DNA of 64,000 bases from Paraburkholderia aspalathi (GCF_900116445.1 NZ_FPBH01000024.1:62001-126000), one strand, 5' to 3'. Shown: positions 1-9,340, counted from the first letter of the stretch. The notes: a model not told the origin generated them from the letters alone. Program-made: numbers and translations.

Positions 1-272
1 GCCCGAGGCGCACAGTAGTAGACGATGTCCTGATAGTTGATTCTCGGATGTTCGACAGTCGACCATTGCGGCTCTGTCATCGTCAACCAATGGCGATACG
101 CGGCCAGCCGCCATTCGAGCATGAATGCGGGTTCGCCTTTCTTGGCGGAGATGAGCCGGATCACGTCCTCACTCAGCCCTCTGGGCAACGCGTCGGTGTC
201 CAGCTCGGTCACGAAACCATGGCGGTATTCGCGACCGATCAGTTCGTCAAAATCGGTTGTGGGAGCGCTCAT
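1..272 (-). CDS. sufB: Fe-S cluster assembly protein SufB, N-terminal part (runs off the window)
   Basis: This is the first 90 or so residues of SufB, the scaffold subunit of the SufBCD Fe-S assembly complex in the cytoplasm. The translation contains GFVTELDTDALPRGLSED, then a segment with LISAKKGEP and MLEWRLAAYRHW, then INYQDIVYYCAP, all characteristic of SufB N-termini. The ATG at 272 is preceded by GAGGAGG about 7 nt upstream, which supports this start. The C-terminal four fifths lie beyond the left edge, so whether sufC, sufD or sufS follow cannot be seen. No iscR or sufR gene lies upstream within the window. Confidence 0.9.
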   Translation of the reverse strand, partial: MSAPTTDFDELIGREYRHGFVTELDTDALPRGLSEDVIRLISAKKGEPAFMLEWRLAAYRHWLTMTEPQWSTVEHPRINYQDIVYYCAPR

Positions 273-573
273 GCCTGGCCTCCTCAATTGGGCTAACGCG
301 CCGGATACGTTTCCAGTGTAGACCGGTGTGTAAAACCCTGACGAAGGGCAGGTTTTGGCCATGCACACGACGACTTTTCGCTGGTGTCGTGGTGTCGGCC
401 CGTGCCCTGCCTGCCGCAAAACAAACCGTGGCGTGTCCGGTCCAACAAATAAACGTTACGATAAAAGGGACCCGGGTTTCCCGAGGGGCTCAACCGTTGT
501 TCGCCCGGTTGTTCGCGGGAATCCGATGATTTGCGGCGGCGATACAGATTCAGGGTCTGGAGGCGAGGTTGTC
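273..573. other. Intergenic region between sufB and a divergent small gene
   Basis: About 300 bases between two divergent starts, presumably holding both promoters. I could not place a convincing -35/-10 pair and see no RNA gene or repeat. Confidence 0.4.
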
Positions 574-864
574 ATGCAGTCAGGCATCAGGTTTGAAGTT
601 AACGTCTGCGGTGGGGATTTCGCGCATGTGCAGGCAAGCTTTCAGGAGTGGCGCCGGCAGCCGGATTTTGACGGCCGGGGCCGCTGGATGTTCGAAGGAA
701 AATCCGGGGTGAGAAGACTGGATCCAGCTGTCTTTGATAACACGAAGGCCGCTCGTCTGGCACTCGAGCGGCAGTGCGGGCCCCAGGACCCGTACGCCCT
801 TGCCGCACACGTCAGCAAACCGGGGCGCACGCTATGGATCGTGATGGCCGCTTACGGAGCATAG
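574..864 (+). CDS. Small hypothetical protein (96 aa)
   Basis: The start was chosen at ATG 574 because GGAGGCGAGG lies just upstream; the longer in-frame extension has no ribosome site. The protein begins MQSGIRFEVNVCGG and has no signal peptide or membrane segment. I do not recognise a named domain. It resembles small soluble proteins common in Burkholderiaceae that sit next to similar short genes, such as the one about 130 nt downstream. Function unknown. Confidence 0.6.
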   Translation: MQSGIRFEVNVCGGDFAHVQASFQEWRRQPDFDGRGRWMFEGKSGVRRLDPAVFDNTKAARLALERQCGPQDPYALAAHVSKPGRTLWIVMAAYGA

Positions 865-995
865 CCGGGCCGCACTGCCATGCGGGAGGTGCGGGGCCGG
901 ATAGGACTGTGCCTCGCGTGCTCCTGGACCCGCCTGCTCGTGGCAGGCGTGGGCGCTGCTTGTGTTCCCAATGAGCAAATCCGGCGAAGGAGGCG

Positions 996-1268
996 ATGAT
1001 GCAACACGGAAATGCAGTCGAATACAGCGGATGGGTCATCCATCCGGTCGTGACTGAATCGAAGGGTGACCGGTTCGCGGCTGCCGCGACAATTGTCGAT
1101 CGGGATGGAGAAGAACGCACCGTGGGGGTTGACGGCGATTTCGCGCGGTCGCAGGAAGCAATGGATCGGGCGGTCGAACTGGCAATCGCGTGGATTCATC
1201 GACGCCGCGTCGTTTCCGATCACTACGTGCGTAGCAGCCAGGCGACGGAAATTGACACGGGCGGGTGA
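996..1268 (+). CDS. Small conserved-looking hypothetical protein (90 aa)
   Basis: The start has a strong ribosome site (AAGGAGG) directly before tandem ATG codons; the second ATG is equally possible. The protein begins with YSGWVIHPVV, then alternates short beta-like stretches (VDRDGEERTVGVDGDF) with a helix (AMDRAVELAIAWIHRR). This looks like a single-domain soluble protein. It is probably of the same type as its upstream neighbour. No function can be given. Confidence 0.6.
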   Translation: MMQHGNAVEYSGWVIHPVVTESKGDRFAAAATIVDRDGEERTVGVDGDFARSQEAMDRAVELAIAWIHRRRVVSDHYVRSSQATEIDTGG

Positions 1269-1310
1269 ACAGCATTCCGGTCTCGATGAATCTGCCCTCG
1301 AATCGGCCCT

Positions 1311-1508
1311 CTACTGATTGGCGCCTGAGGCAGTGCTTAGGCTGCCCGACGCCGGTCCGATCCCTGCAGTAGGGCCAACCGTCGCATTACTCGCGCCTGT
1401 GGGGCTTGCGCCAGCGGTTCCATTATCGTTCTGTCTGCAGCCGGTGGCACCGACAGCGAGCAGCGCAACTGACGCAATGACCGAGATACTGCGGACGATC
1501 CATTTCAT
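1311..1508 (-). CDS. Small predicted lipoprotein (65 aa)
   Basis: A positively charged start (MKWIVR) is followed by a hydrophobic segment and a lipobox ending GATGC, after which the chain is Gly/Ala/Ser/Thr-rich and unstructured. This suggests signal peptidase II processing and membrane anchoring. ATG 1508 is preferred over the adjacent GTG because GGAGG lies 6 nt upstream. Family unknown. Similar tiny lipoproteins are frequent in Burkholderia. Confidence 0.65.
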   Translation of the reverse strand: MKWIVRSISVIASVALLAVGATGCRQNDNGTAGASPTGASNATVGPTAGIGPASGSLSTASGANQ

Positions 1509-1785
1509 CACTTACCTCCTCCGGTTTTCGTACGGTCTCTGTTCGTATCTGGACGGCGCAACCCGTGTACCCAAAGTCTGCCTGGCCCCGTCGGCCACGT
1601 GCGCTGCTACGGTTTTTTCGGGCGAGTCTCGACGGGGCGGCCATAACCGCTTATGCGTGCGGCGCGACTTTCGTGATTGCTGCCGATGCTCTCCGGTCCC
1701 TGGAATAGGTAATGCAACTCCGGTAGACGACAAGCTAGCGCGGCTGACACCCGCAGGGCGATCCGCGTCGATACTTGGAGGTCCC

Positions 1786-1938
1786 ATGTCATCTGACCCG
1801 CCAATCCCTGATCAGCCTGTTATCCCCGACGCGCCCAATCCCGGCGCACCTGACGACGCTCCCGACGTCGGCACGCCCGAACCCGAACCGGATCAGATGC
1901 CCGGCTCGCCCAGCGATCTGGCACGGATGACGGGCTGA
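1786..1938 (+). CDS. Proline/aspartate-rich small protein (50 aa)
   Basis: A TTGGAGG ribosome site precedes the ATG by 5 nt. The peptide is a low-complexity run of Pro, Asp, Glu and Gly (PIPDQPVIPDAPNPG and onward) and is probably disordered and acidic. No signal peptide. It could be a genuine small protein or a chance frame in GC-rich DNA; the good ribosome site favours the former. Confidence 0.4.
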   Translation: MSSDPPIPDQPVIPDAPNPGAPDDAPDVGTPEPEPDQMPGSPSDLARMTG

Positions 1939-2047
1939 CCGTTGTCGCGATGCATCACTTTGTCGCCAATGTATAACTTGCATTGCTTTGTAAAGATTAA
2001 TTACGCGATTACCGGCCTTCACTCCACCGACCGCCAAAGGAAGCGTC

Positions 2048-3610
2048 ATGGCTCTTTTTCAGAGGAAATCCGTAGCCGCGTTGCAGAGCGAAGCCGCGCG
2101 TACCGAAGAGGAACTCCAGCAACACGGCGAGCATGCGCTCAAACGCACACTCTCCGGCCTCGATCTGACGCTGCTTGGCATCGGCTGTATCATCGGTGCC
2201 GGAATCTTCGTTCTCACCGGACATGCAGCCGCAGCCAATGCCGGGCCCGCAGTTGTCATCTCCTTCGTCCTGGGTGCAATTGTGTGCGCGCTGGCAGGTC
2301 TCTGCTACGCCGAGATGGCGTCGACCGTACCCGTAGCCGGCAGTGCTTACACGTACGCCTACGCGACAATGGGCGAACTGATCGCGTGGATCATTGGCTG
2401 GGACCTGATTCTCGAATACTGCATCGGTGCCACCACCGTCGCGATCGGCTGGTCCGGCTACGTCGTCAGTCTCCTGCGCAGTTTTGGCATGACCATTCCG
2501 GACCAGTTCGCGCGAGCCCCGCTCGCCTTCGCCCCGGGGACAGGCTGGAGCCATACCGGCGCGATCCTGAATCTGCCGGCCATATTCATCGTCGCGCTCA
2601 TCACGATCCTGCTCATTACCGGCATCCGCGAATCGGCACGTGTCAATAGCATCATCGTTGTGCTCAAGGTGCTGATCGTGATTGCTTTCATCGCTGCCGG
2701 TGTCAGCCATGTGAACACCACCCATTGGGCGACAGGCACAAATCCGCAGGGCGCGTTCATTCCGCCCAATACAGGCGAAACCGGCTCGTTCGGCATGAGT
2801 GGCGTGTTGCGCGGCGCGGCGGTCGTGTTCTTCGCCTATATCGGATTCGACTCCGTATCGTGTGTCGCGCAGGAGACCGTGAACCCGCGGCGCAACGTGC
2901 CAGTTGGCCTCTTCAGCTCGCTCGGCATCTGCGCGCTGCTGTATGTGCTCACCGGGATCGTGCCGTATGACCGGCTCAACGTCGCGGACCCGATTGCAGT
3001 TGGCGTGGATTCGATCGGTCTGACGTGGCTGTCGCCAATCATCAAGCTGGGCGCGATTTTCGGACTGACGTCGGTGATTCTCGTACTGCTGCTCAGCCAG
3101 TCGCGGATCTTCTACACGATGGCGAAAGACGGTCTGCTGCCGCCAGTCGCATCAAAAATCCATCCGCGCTTTCGCACCCCATGGATCACGACCGCGATCA
3201 TGGGCATCGTGGTCATGGTGCTGGCGGGCCTGCTGCCGATAGGCCTCGTGGGCGAACCGGTCAGCATTGGCACACTGTTCGCCTTCGCGATCGTCTGCAT
3301 CGGGGTGCTGATGCTCCGGCGAACGCAGCCCGATCTCGAACGCGCATTCAGAACGCCCGCAGTCTACGCCGTTGCGCCGCTGGGCGCGCTCGCGGCGGTG
3401 GGGCTGATGCTCGGGTTGCCGGGCGACACCTGGCTGCGCCTCGTCATCTGGATGGCAATCGGCATCGTCATCTATTTTTCCTACGGCATTTGCCATAGCA
3501 CCCTGCGCGGCGAATCAGCGCGGATGTCCCGGGCATTGCCGCGCACGCGAACAAGCATGGGTCTGGACAGGCGCACCGTACCGCCCTCTTCAGGGCCAGT
3601 TGCGAGTTGA
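2048..3610 (+). CDS. APC-family amino acid permease (520 aa)
   Basis: An inner-membrane amino acid transporter of the APC superfamily, cationic amino acid transporter-like group. After a polar N-terminus with ALKRTLSGLDLTLLGIG come about twelve membrane segments. The family-diagnostic unwound helix 1 motif IGCIIGAGIFVLTG is at about residues 45-60, and PVAGSAYTYAYATMGE lies in helix 3. The stretch FFAYIGFDSVSC matches helix 6 of the family. Length is normal. The aconitase gene begins 15 nt after the stop, so the two are probably co-transcribed. Substrate cannot be told from sequence. Confidence 0.9.
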   Translation: MALFQRKSVAALQSEAARTEEELQQHGEHALKRTLSGLDLTLLGIGCIIGAGIFVLTGHAAAANAGPAVVISFVLGAIVCALAGLCYAEMASTVPVAGSAYTYAYATMGELIAWIIGWDLILEYCIGATTVAIGWSGYVVSLLRSFGMTIPDQFARAPLAFAPGTGWSHTGAILNLPAIFIVALITILLITGIRESARVNSIIVVLKVLIVIAFIAAGVSHVNTTHWATGTNPQGAFIPPNTGETGSFGMSGVLRGAAVVFFAYIGFDSVSCVAQETVNPRRNVPVGLFSSLGICALLYVLTGIVPYDRLNVADPIAVGVDSIGLTWLSPIIKLGAIFGLTSVILVLLLSQSRIFYTMAKDGLLPPVASKIHPRFRTPWITTAIMGIVVMVLAGLLPIGLVGEPVSIGTLFAFAIVCIGVLMLRRTQPDLERAFRTPAVYAVAPLGALAAVGLMLGLPGDTWLRLVIWMAIGIVIYFSYGICHSTLRGESARMSRALPRTRTSMGLDRRTVPPSSGPVAS

Positions 3611-3625
3611 ATCCGGAGTTGAATC

Positions 3626-5587
3626 ATGACCCTGAATGTCGCGCAGAAGCTGATCAGGTCTCACCTGGTTCACGGTGACATGAAACCGGGCGAGGAGATT
3701 GGCATTTCGATTGATCAGACGCTGACCCAGGATGCCACCGGTACGCTGATGATGCTGGAGCTGGAGGCCATGGGACTCGATCGGGCAAGGACAGAGGTGA
3801 ACGTGCAGTACATCGACCACAATCTGATTCAGGAGGACTACAGAAATCCCGATGATCACCTCTTTCTGCGCAGTGCGGCCCAGCGCTTCGGCCTGTGGTA
3901 TTCGCGACCTGGCAACGGGGTGAGCCATCCGTGTCATCAGGAGAACTTTGGCAAGCCGGGCAAGACGCTGCTCGGCTCCGACAGTCACACGCCCGCCGGC
4001 GGCGCCATGGGTATGCTGGCGATTGGTGCGGGTGGTCTCGAGGTGGCTCTGGCCATTGCGGGCGAACCGTTCTTCACGCGCATGCCGCAGATCTGGGGCG
4101 TAAAGCTCACCGGCCATCTGCCTGACTGGGTCAGCGCCAAGGACGTGATCCTCGAGATGTTGCGCCGCCACGGCGTGGACGGTGGTGTTGGCCGGATCAT
4201 CGAATACTATGGTCCCGGGCTGGATACGCTCAGTGCAATGGACCGGCATGTGATCGCCAACATGGGAGGCGAACTCGGTGCGACCACCACGGTGTTTCCG
4301 TCGGACCAGGAGGTTCGGCGCTTCCTGCGCGCGTGGAACCGGGAAGCAGACTGGGCTGAACTGGTCGCGGATACCGGCGCGGCCTACGACGTGCAGGACG
4401 AGATCGATCTCGCCGGCCTTGAACCGCTGATCGCCATGCCGTGCAGCCCGGACAATGTACGCCCGGTACGGGAAGTCACGGGCGAGACGATCTACCAAGC
4501 CTACCTTGGTTCGTCGGCCAACCCCGGTTACCGCGACTTCGCCGTTACGGCAATGATGGTTCGCAGCCGGCCTGTGCACGAGCGGGTATCGTTCGACGTC
4601 AATCCCACCTCCCGTGCGCAACTCGAAACGCTCGTGCGCGACGGGCACATTGCGAGCCTTCTTCATGCCGGCGCACGACTGCATCAGGCCGGCTGCAACG
4701 GGTGTATCGGCATGGGCCAGGCCCCGGCCACGAACGGACTGTCACTGCGCACCGTGCCGCGTAATTTCCCCGGACGCTCCGGCAACCGCGAGGACAGGGT
4801 GTGTCTGGTCAGTCCCGAGACGGCAACCGCTTCCGCAATCACCGGTGTCATCACCGATCCACGTACGCTCGGCATGCCCTTCCCGCACATCGCGGACCCC
4901 GACGACCCGATTGTCCGCCAGGACATGTTCGTGCCGCCATTGCCGCCCGAAATGGCATCTGGCGTGGCCCTTGAAAAAGGGCCGAATATCGCATCGTTAC
5001 CCGCTCTCGAGCCGCTGCCGGACGTGATCGAAGCGCCGGTCCTGCTCAAGGTCGGAGACAACGTGTCGACTGACGAAATCATGCCGGCCGGCGCGCGCGT
5101 ACGGCCGTTTCGCAGCAACATTCCAGAAATTGCCGGATTTGCCTTTGAACGGATCGATCCGACCTACGCCGCCCGCGCGAAGCAGGTGGCTGGCCACATC
5201 GTTGTCGGCGGGTCCAATTACGGGCAGGGATCGAGCCGTGAACATGCTGCACTGGCGCCCCGCTTTCTCGAATTGCGTGCCGTCGTAGTGAAGAGCCTGG
5301 CCCGCATCCACGCGCAGAATCTGGTCAATTTCGGTGTGCTGCCCCTTGTCTTCAGTCATCCCGAGGATTATGACGATATCCGCGCAGCGGACATCCTGCG
5401 GCTGGACAATGCTCACCAGGCGCTCGCCGAAGGTGACCACCTGACGATCGTGAACGTGACCCGGGGCAGGACGCTTGAAGTGCATCACTTCATGTCGCCG
5501 CGACAGATTGAATACGTATTGCGCGGTGGACTGGTGAACTGGATGATAGAACGACTGTCCCGCTCTGCCGGGCCCCAGGACGCATGA
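3626..5587 (+). CDS. Aconitate hydratase, short (about 650 aa) type
   Basis: Fe-S hydro-lyase interconverting citrate and isocitrate. The catalytic half carries QTLTQDATGTLMMLELEAMG, a GSDSHTPAGGAMGM segment near 117-130 and GCNGCIGMGQAP at 356-367. The swivel half carries NVSTDEIMPAG and GGSNYGQGSSREHAALAP. The size and single-chain order fit the short aconitase family (TIGR01342-like) rather than AcnA (about 890 aa) or AcnB. Two Cys (357, 360) of the usual three cluster ligands are clear. The place where most aconitases have SCTN reads SSAN here (about 296-299). Its coupling to an amino-acid permease and a small unknown gene is unusual; a substrate other than citrate is possible. Confidence 0.85.
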   Translation: MTLNVAQKLIRSHLVHGDMKPGEEIGISIDQTLTQDATGTLMMLELEAMGLDRARTEVNVQYIDHNLIQEDYRNPDDHLFLRSAAQRFGLWYSRPGNGVSHPCHQENFGKPGKTLLGSDSHTPAGGAMGMLAIGAGGLEVALAIAGEPFFTRMPQIWGVKLTGHLPDWVSAKDVILEMLRRHGVDGGVGRIIEYYGPGLDTLSAMDRHVIANMGGELGATTTVFPSDQEVRRFLRAWNREADWAELVADTGAAYDVQDEIDLAGLEPLIAMPCSPDNVRPVREVTGETIYQAYLGSSANPGYRDFAVTAMMVRSRPVHERVSFDVNPTSRAQLETLVRDGHIASLLHAGARLHQAGCNGCIGMGQAPATNGLSLRTVPRNFPGRSGNREDRVCLVSPETATASAITGVITDPRTLGMPFPHIADPDDPIVRQDMFVPPLPPEMASGVALEKGPNIASLPALEPLPDVIEAPVLLKVGDNVSTDEIMPAGARVRPFRSNIPEIAGFAFERIDPTYAARAKQVAGHIVVGGSNYGQGSSREHAALAPRFLELRAVVVKSLARIHAQNLVNFGVLPLVFSHPEDYDDIRAADILRLDNAHQALAEGDHLTIVNVTRGRTLEVHHFMSPRQIEYVLRGGLVNWMIERLSRSAGPQDA

Positions 5588-5943
5588 TGGCCTCACCCAC
5601 TCCGGAGTTCAGAATGTGTGCACTACCGAACGACACGCAGATCCAGCTCCCGGCGGATGATCCCGCCGTACAGGCCGTGTCGGCACGGTACGGCGCTTCT
5701 GACGCTGGACCTTACCGCCTCAAGGTGCGGGCGGCGTCGCGCGGTCTGAGAGTCGTCGCGGTCTGGCAGGTCCTCGGCTGCGAGGCGCGACACGTCACCC
5801 ACATTCGCATCCGCCTCGATCACCGTCACGGCTTCGAGGAGATGACCCTTTGGTACGCGGCGGCGTCCGCCGACGTACTCGCGCAAACCGTGACCCGGCT
5901 GATCGCATTGCCATGGGTTCTGGATGCGTGCTTTTATCCGTGA
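5584..5943 (+). CDS. Hypothetical protein coupled to aconitase (119 aa)
   Basis: The ATG overlaps the aconitase stop (ATGATG), so translation is likely coupled. A second Met eleven codons in (MCALPND) could be the true start. The protein is soluble and has no motif I recognise; a central stretch (YRLKVRAASRGLRVVAVWQVLG) looks beta-rich. Its operon position suggests a role linked to the permease/aconitase pair, which is inference only. Confidence 0.55.
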   Translation: MMASPTPEFRMCALPNDTQIQLPADDPAVQAVSARYGASDAGPYRLKVRAASRGLRVVAVWQVLGCEARHVTHIRIRLDHRHGFEEMTLWYAAASADVLAQTVTRLIALPWVLDACFYP

Positions 5944-6055
5944 CAGCAACTTCGTGAAAGGCGTAAAAGGAAAACTGTGGTCGCGCCAAGCAGGTCATCA
6001 TGGTAGCGAATGCAATACTCGATATTCGCGGCGTGTCACGAAAAAGGAGTCTCCC

Positions 6056-6367
6056 ATGCAAACCTCCCGTCGTCGTTTCATGCTACTCACCGCGTCGCTC
6101 GCCTCGGCTGCGATGCTTCACAACGAGTCACACGCAGATGCCCCCGTGCTCTCCGAAAGCGATCCCACCGCCCTGGGCCTCGGTTACAAAACGGATGCCG
6201 CCCGCGTCGACAAGGCGAAATTTCCGAAATACCAGGCGGGTCAGGCGTGCGCCAACTGTCAGCTTTTCCAGGGCAAGCCGGGTGATGCCATGGGTCCCTG
6301 CACGACCTATGGCGGCAAGCTCGTCAACGCAAAGGGGTGGTGTGGCGCATATGTGAAAAAAGCCTGA
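6056..6367 (+). CDS. High-potential iron-sulfur protein (HiPIP)
   Basis: A periplasmic electron carrier with one [4Fe-4S] cluster. The N-terminus has a twin-arginine signal (SRRRFMLLTAS), as expected for HiPIPs exported folded by Tat. The mature domain has the four ligands C65-x2-C68-x13-C82-x13-C96 with the closing GWCGAYVKKA. Start chosen at ATG 6056 with AAAAAGGAG upstream. Length (103 aa) is normal. It stands alone and may serve respiratory or oxidative reactions. Confidence 0.93.
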   Translation: MQTSRRRFMLLTASLASAAMLHNESHADAPVLSESDPTALGLGYKTDAARVDKAKFPKYQAGQACANCQLFQGKPGDAMGPCTTYGGKLVNAKGWCGAYVKKA

Positions 6368-6991
6368 GTCGGTATCGTTCGTCACGCAATGCAGCCTGAT
6401 AGACCATCTGCGCATAACTGTGGCTATTGATTGCCCGCTGAGCCAGGTACGGTCCTGTTGCGCCAACGCAATGGAATCTTACCCGGCCAAGGCGAATCGG
6501 GCATTCCAGAAGGAAGCCGGCGCGCTGTCGTTGTGCGCCGGTCGAAAGTCCAGCCGGACACCCGGTCGGCACCTCGAGCAAGTCAAGACACGGTCCGATC
6601 GATGCAGTAATTGCCGGAACGATGCCCGTCGAAACCACCTGGAACAACGTCGGTCACTATACGCATCACAACGGCCGAACGTGACCTCAAGGCTGGACGT
6701 CACGTCGACGCGACAGGAACTGTTCTTCCGGCGAGACGCGCAACGCCCGCGTAGACGCGAGTGCTATTACTCAATCGCAGCACCATCAGATCAGTACGCC
6801 CAGATCGCGGCAAAAACCGCATTGATACGTCGCGCAAATGAACCATCCAGACGAGGACATTGACATGCTCTAACTTCCAACCCGCGATCCTCGTATTCCA
6901 CGATGCGCCTTCGCCCGCTCGCAATCGCGTGGCGCAGCACATCGTACCGGATCACAGGTCAGCAACCACTCCACCGTAGTTTGCCATCGAC
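6368..6991. other. Gene-free stretch downstream of HiPIP
   Basis: About 620 bases without a convincing gene. Open frames on both strands lack ribosome sites and recognisable content. No repeat or RNA gene seen. Confidence 0.4.
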
Positions 6992-7312
6992 TTAAGGTCG
7001 TCCCCTGAGTCTCTGACTCGCGCTAAACGTAACAATGCGTCGCGCCGCAACGAGGACCATTTCACCCGTTTTCGGGTTGCGCCCGGGACGTTGTCGTTTG
7101 TCGCGTAACTGAAATTTGCCGAAACCGGACAACCGTACGTTTTCGCCGCTTTCCAGCGCGCCGCACATCACCTCGAAAAAGGCTTCGACCAGTTCCTTCG
7201 CTTCCCGGGCGCTGAACCCCACACGGTCATGTACCAGTTGGGCAAGTTCGTTTTTCGTGACTGCCGGTTCGCCGGTAAGTGCAGAACCATGTGACGTCGG
7301 GATCTCGCGCAT
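6992..7312 (-). CDS. ihfA: Integration host factor alpha-type DNA-binding protein
   Basis: A nucleoid protein that bends DNA as a heterodimer with IHF-beta. After a short leader (MREIPTSHGSALTGEPA) the fold begins TKNELAQLVHDRVGFS, followed by VEAFFEVMCGALESGENVRLSGFGKF and the DNA-contacting arm RPGRNPKTGEMV, all matching IhfA. It is a lone copy, not next to pheT, so it is probably an accessory paralogue of a chromosomal gene. It may take part in replication or recombination of this replicon. Confidence 0.88.
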   Translation of the reverse strand: MREIPTSHGSALTGEPAVTKNELAQLVHDRVGFSAREAKELVEAFFEVMCGALESGENVRLSGFGKFQLRDKRQRPGRNPKTGEMVLVAARRIVTFSASQRLRGRP

Positions 7313-7865
7313 GACAGGTCGATACAGAAGCTGATCGCTTTAACTCAGGGATCGTCATCAATGACTGGAATCGATTTTATCTCATCCGGCGCGGGCAGTT
7401 GCACACGATCGACCGCGACGCGGGACGAAGCCGGACAGTCTGCGCTTACGTAGGAGCGCCCGATCAGAGACCCTGCCATCGCGGCAGGCATAAGCGGGTT
7501 GCACGCGGTCATAGCCATCAAGTTACCCCCTGGGACGCGAAAAAGGGTCCGCTTAAGTGCCAGTGAAGGTTCTTGGCTCTGGTAAATGGCGAATGTATCC
7601 GCCGGGGATCAATCGGCATTGCGCATGCGAAATGAGACTGGCCTATGGACGATACAAAGGTAAAAACTGCGGCTGAACGTTATGAAGCCTTTCGGATGAT
7701 CGATGAAGGATGCTCACTTGCCATGACGCGTGCGTCGACAGGATCGACGCTGTCTCGGCCATCGGCGTAGTAAACGAGCTGCACGCTGTTCGCTACGCAT
7801 TGCAGCGCCGCCACGCTGCCGCTACGACCACACATGACGAGGCGGCCAGGACCAGAATGAACTGG
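7313..7865. other. Region without a clear gene; one possible small HTH-like fragment
   Basis: Mostly non-coding by inspection. A short + strand frame from about 7645 begins MDDTKVKTAAERYEAFRMID and ends after about 40 codons. It might be the stub of a helix-turn-helix protein, but no ribosome site or downstream continuation supports it. Confidence 0.3.
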
Positions 7866-8915
7866 TCAGTTACGCCGTCTTGTAAGCAGCTCTGCCACAC
7901 CGGCACGGGTGGCAATTTCCCAGATATATCCCCGCGAATAATCGACACCAACCCGCCGATGAAGCACGGTGCGCAAACGGCCGTTCGTCCAGTGATCAGC
8001 GTCTACGCCGTGCACTCGCGGCGACTCCTTAACTGTTGCGGCAATCCACGCTAGCGTTTCATCATTGATCGTCAGGCGCTTCTTCTCCGTGCGCTGCTTC
8101 GGTGGTCGCATCCTGTGTTCCAGTCCGAGCTTCCCGACGAGCGTTCTCACATGTCCGCTGGAGTGGTAGATGCCGACTCTCTCCTTGATCAGCTTTTGAA
8201 CATCCCCGTTTCTCCAGAGTTCGGTTTCATAGCCGTGAGCCATGGGGCTGTCCTCCAAAGCCGCCCGTAACCACCTAAGGGCTTCCGGGCCAAGTGTGGC
8301 TTTGCGCCCGGATGATTTGAGCTGTTCAACAGCGTCAATCCCATCAGCAATTACCATTGATCTGTATTTTGTAATGGTGCGCACGCTGATGTTGAGCGCT
8401 TTCGAGACGCACTCGACACTGCCCCCGGCCAGCAGCATTTTCGCAGCAATCTTCCGGCGTGCGGTATAGACGTCGCCATGTGATTTCTGAGCCGTAGCAG
8501 GCGACGCCTTTTCCGAAATTGAATAGGTGAGTCGGTATGCAAGGCCATAACTCCGAGCAAGGTAGCCAACGTGGGAGGCTGAAAACTGGACTCCGAAACG
8601 CCGCGCGATCAATTCGCGCAGTTGGCCTATAGTCCAGGTCGGCCCTGGGTAGCCGTGAAGTCCAGGTGAGTGCTTGATCGCGCTAACGAGCCAGCTTTGC
8701 GAAGCATCATCCAGTCGCGGGACATTCCCGTGAATACGAAGATGCGCGAGGGCTTCAGGTCCTCCCCTTTCAACCAGGTCCTTGTACTTGCTCACGGTCG
8801 GAAGACTCAGTCCAGCCTTTCTGGACACCTCGCTAACGCCCTCACCATTCAACAGCAGTCTGGTGGCAAGAGCCCTACGTTGTGCAAGAGGTATATCGTC
8901 TTTCTGTTTGCCCAT
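7866..8915 (-). CDS. Multi-domain DNA-binding protein made of IS630-like HTH/winged-helix repeats, no DDE domain
   Basis: 349 residues composed almost wholly of DNA-binding units. Two helix-turn-helix domains (about 11-58 and 151-200) share the pattern ARR-A-(K/R)LL--G-V--VS-----S--T--KY. Three winged-helix repeats (about 90-130, 230-270 and 305-345) share SP--HG----W--G-----I--R-GV--S--HV----G. These units resemble the N-terminal DNA-binding half of IS630/Tc1-mariner transposases, but the chain ends without any DDE catalytic domain. It may be a domesticated transposase-derived regulator or an accessory subunit of the adjacent TnsA-like remnant. Role unknown. Confidence 0.75.
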   Translation of the reverse strand: MGKQKDDIPLAQRRALATRLLLNGEGVSEVSRKAGLSLPTVSKYKDLVERGGPEALAHLRIHGNVPRLDDASQSWLVSAIKHSPGLHGYPGPTWTIGQLRELIARRFGVQFSASHVGYLARSYGLAYRLTYSISEKASPATAQKSHGDVYTARRKIAAKMLLAGGSVECVSKALNISVRTITKYRSMVIADGIDAVEQLKSSGRKATLGPEALRWLRAALEDSPMAHGYETELWRNGDVQKLIKERVGIYHSSGHVRTLVGKLGLEHRMRPPKQRTEKKRLTINDETLAWIAATVKESPRVHGVDADHWTNGRLRTVLHRRVGVDYSRGYIWEIATRAGVAELLTRRRN

Positions 8916-9310
8916 CGTCGCGCGCGCAAATGGATTGGTTGTAATGTCGCATTGCGGTCTCCATATTTATACACGATTCGAGTCGAATTCGGGGCGGCCA
9001 CGCTAAGGCGGCTCGCAACCAGATATGAGCGCTTGCTCATTAAAAGTTTGGCATTGGGCCAACTGAGCGGCGCGATCGCCACCTCACCGGGCTTTTCGAA
9101 AGTAGCTCGTGCAATCGATCCCACACGCCTGCCTCTTGCTAGTCGCGTAAGCGGCGCCAACGGATCTGATACGAGGCGAACCCACAGATCGAGGGCGAGC
9201 CGCCCGAAGAGCGTAAGTCGGCGCCCGATCTTCGGACCGAAGCGGTCATATCGATGCGCGCCGCGCGGACGTGCGTTGTTGACTGCCCGCAAGAAACGTG
9301 GTGGTATCAT
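8849..9310 (-). pseudogene. TnsA-like endonuclease N-terminal fragment, frame lost
   Basis: The first 50 or so residues (MIPPRFLRAVNNARPRGAH, then FGPKIGRRLTLFGR) resemble the N-terminus of TnsA-like heteromeric transposase endonuclease subunits found in Tn7-type elements. After the position where LE-DP normally continues, the translation becomes unrelated and Arg/Ala-rich. This suggests a frameshift or deletion. No TnsB or TnsC partner is seen. It overlaps the start of the downstream winged-helix protein gene, as if that gene replaced the rest. Confidence 0.5.
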
Positions 9311-9340
9311 CGATAGTACTCCGGTTTGCCCGACCATCAT

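Noticed and set aside
3590..4684. Long minus-strand open frame opposite the aconitase gene
   Set aside because: Arg/His-rich shadow of a GC-rich coding strand; the plus strand has clear aconitase motifs.
6420..6863. Open frame after the HiPIP gene
   Set aside because: No ribosome site, Arg/Ser-rich random composition, no domain.
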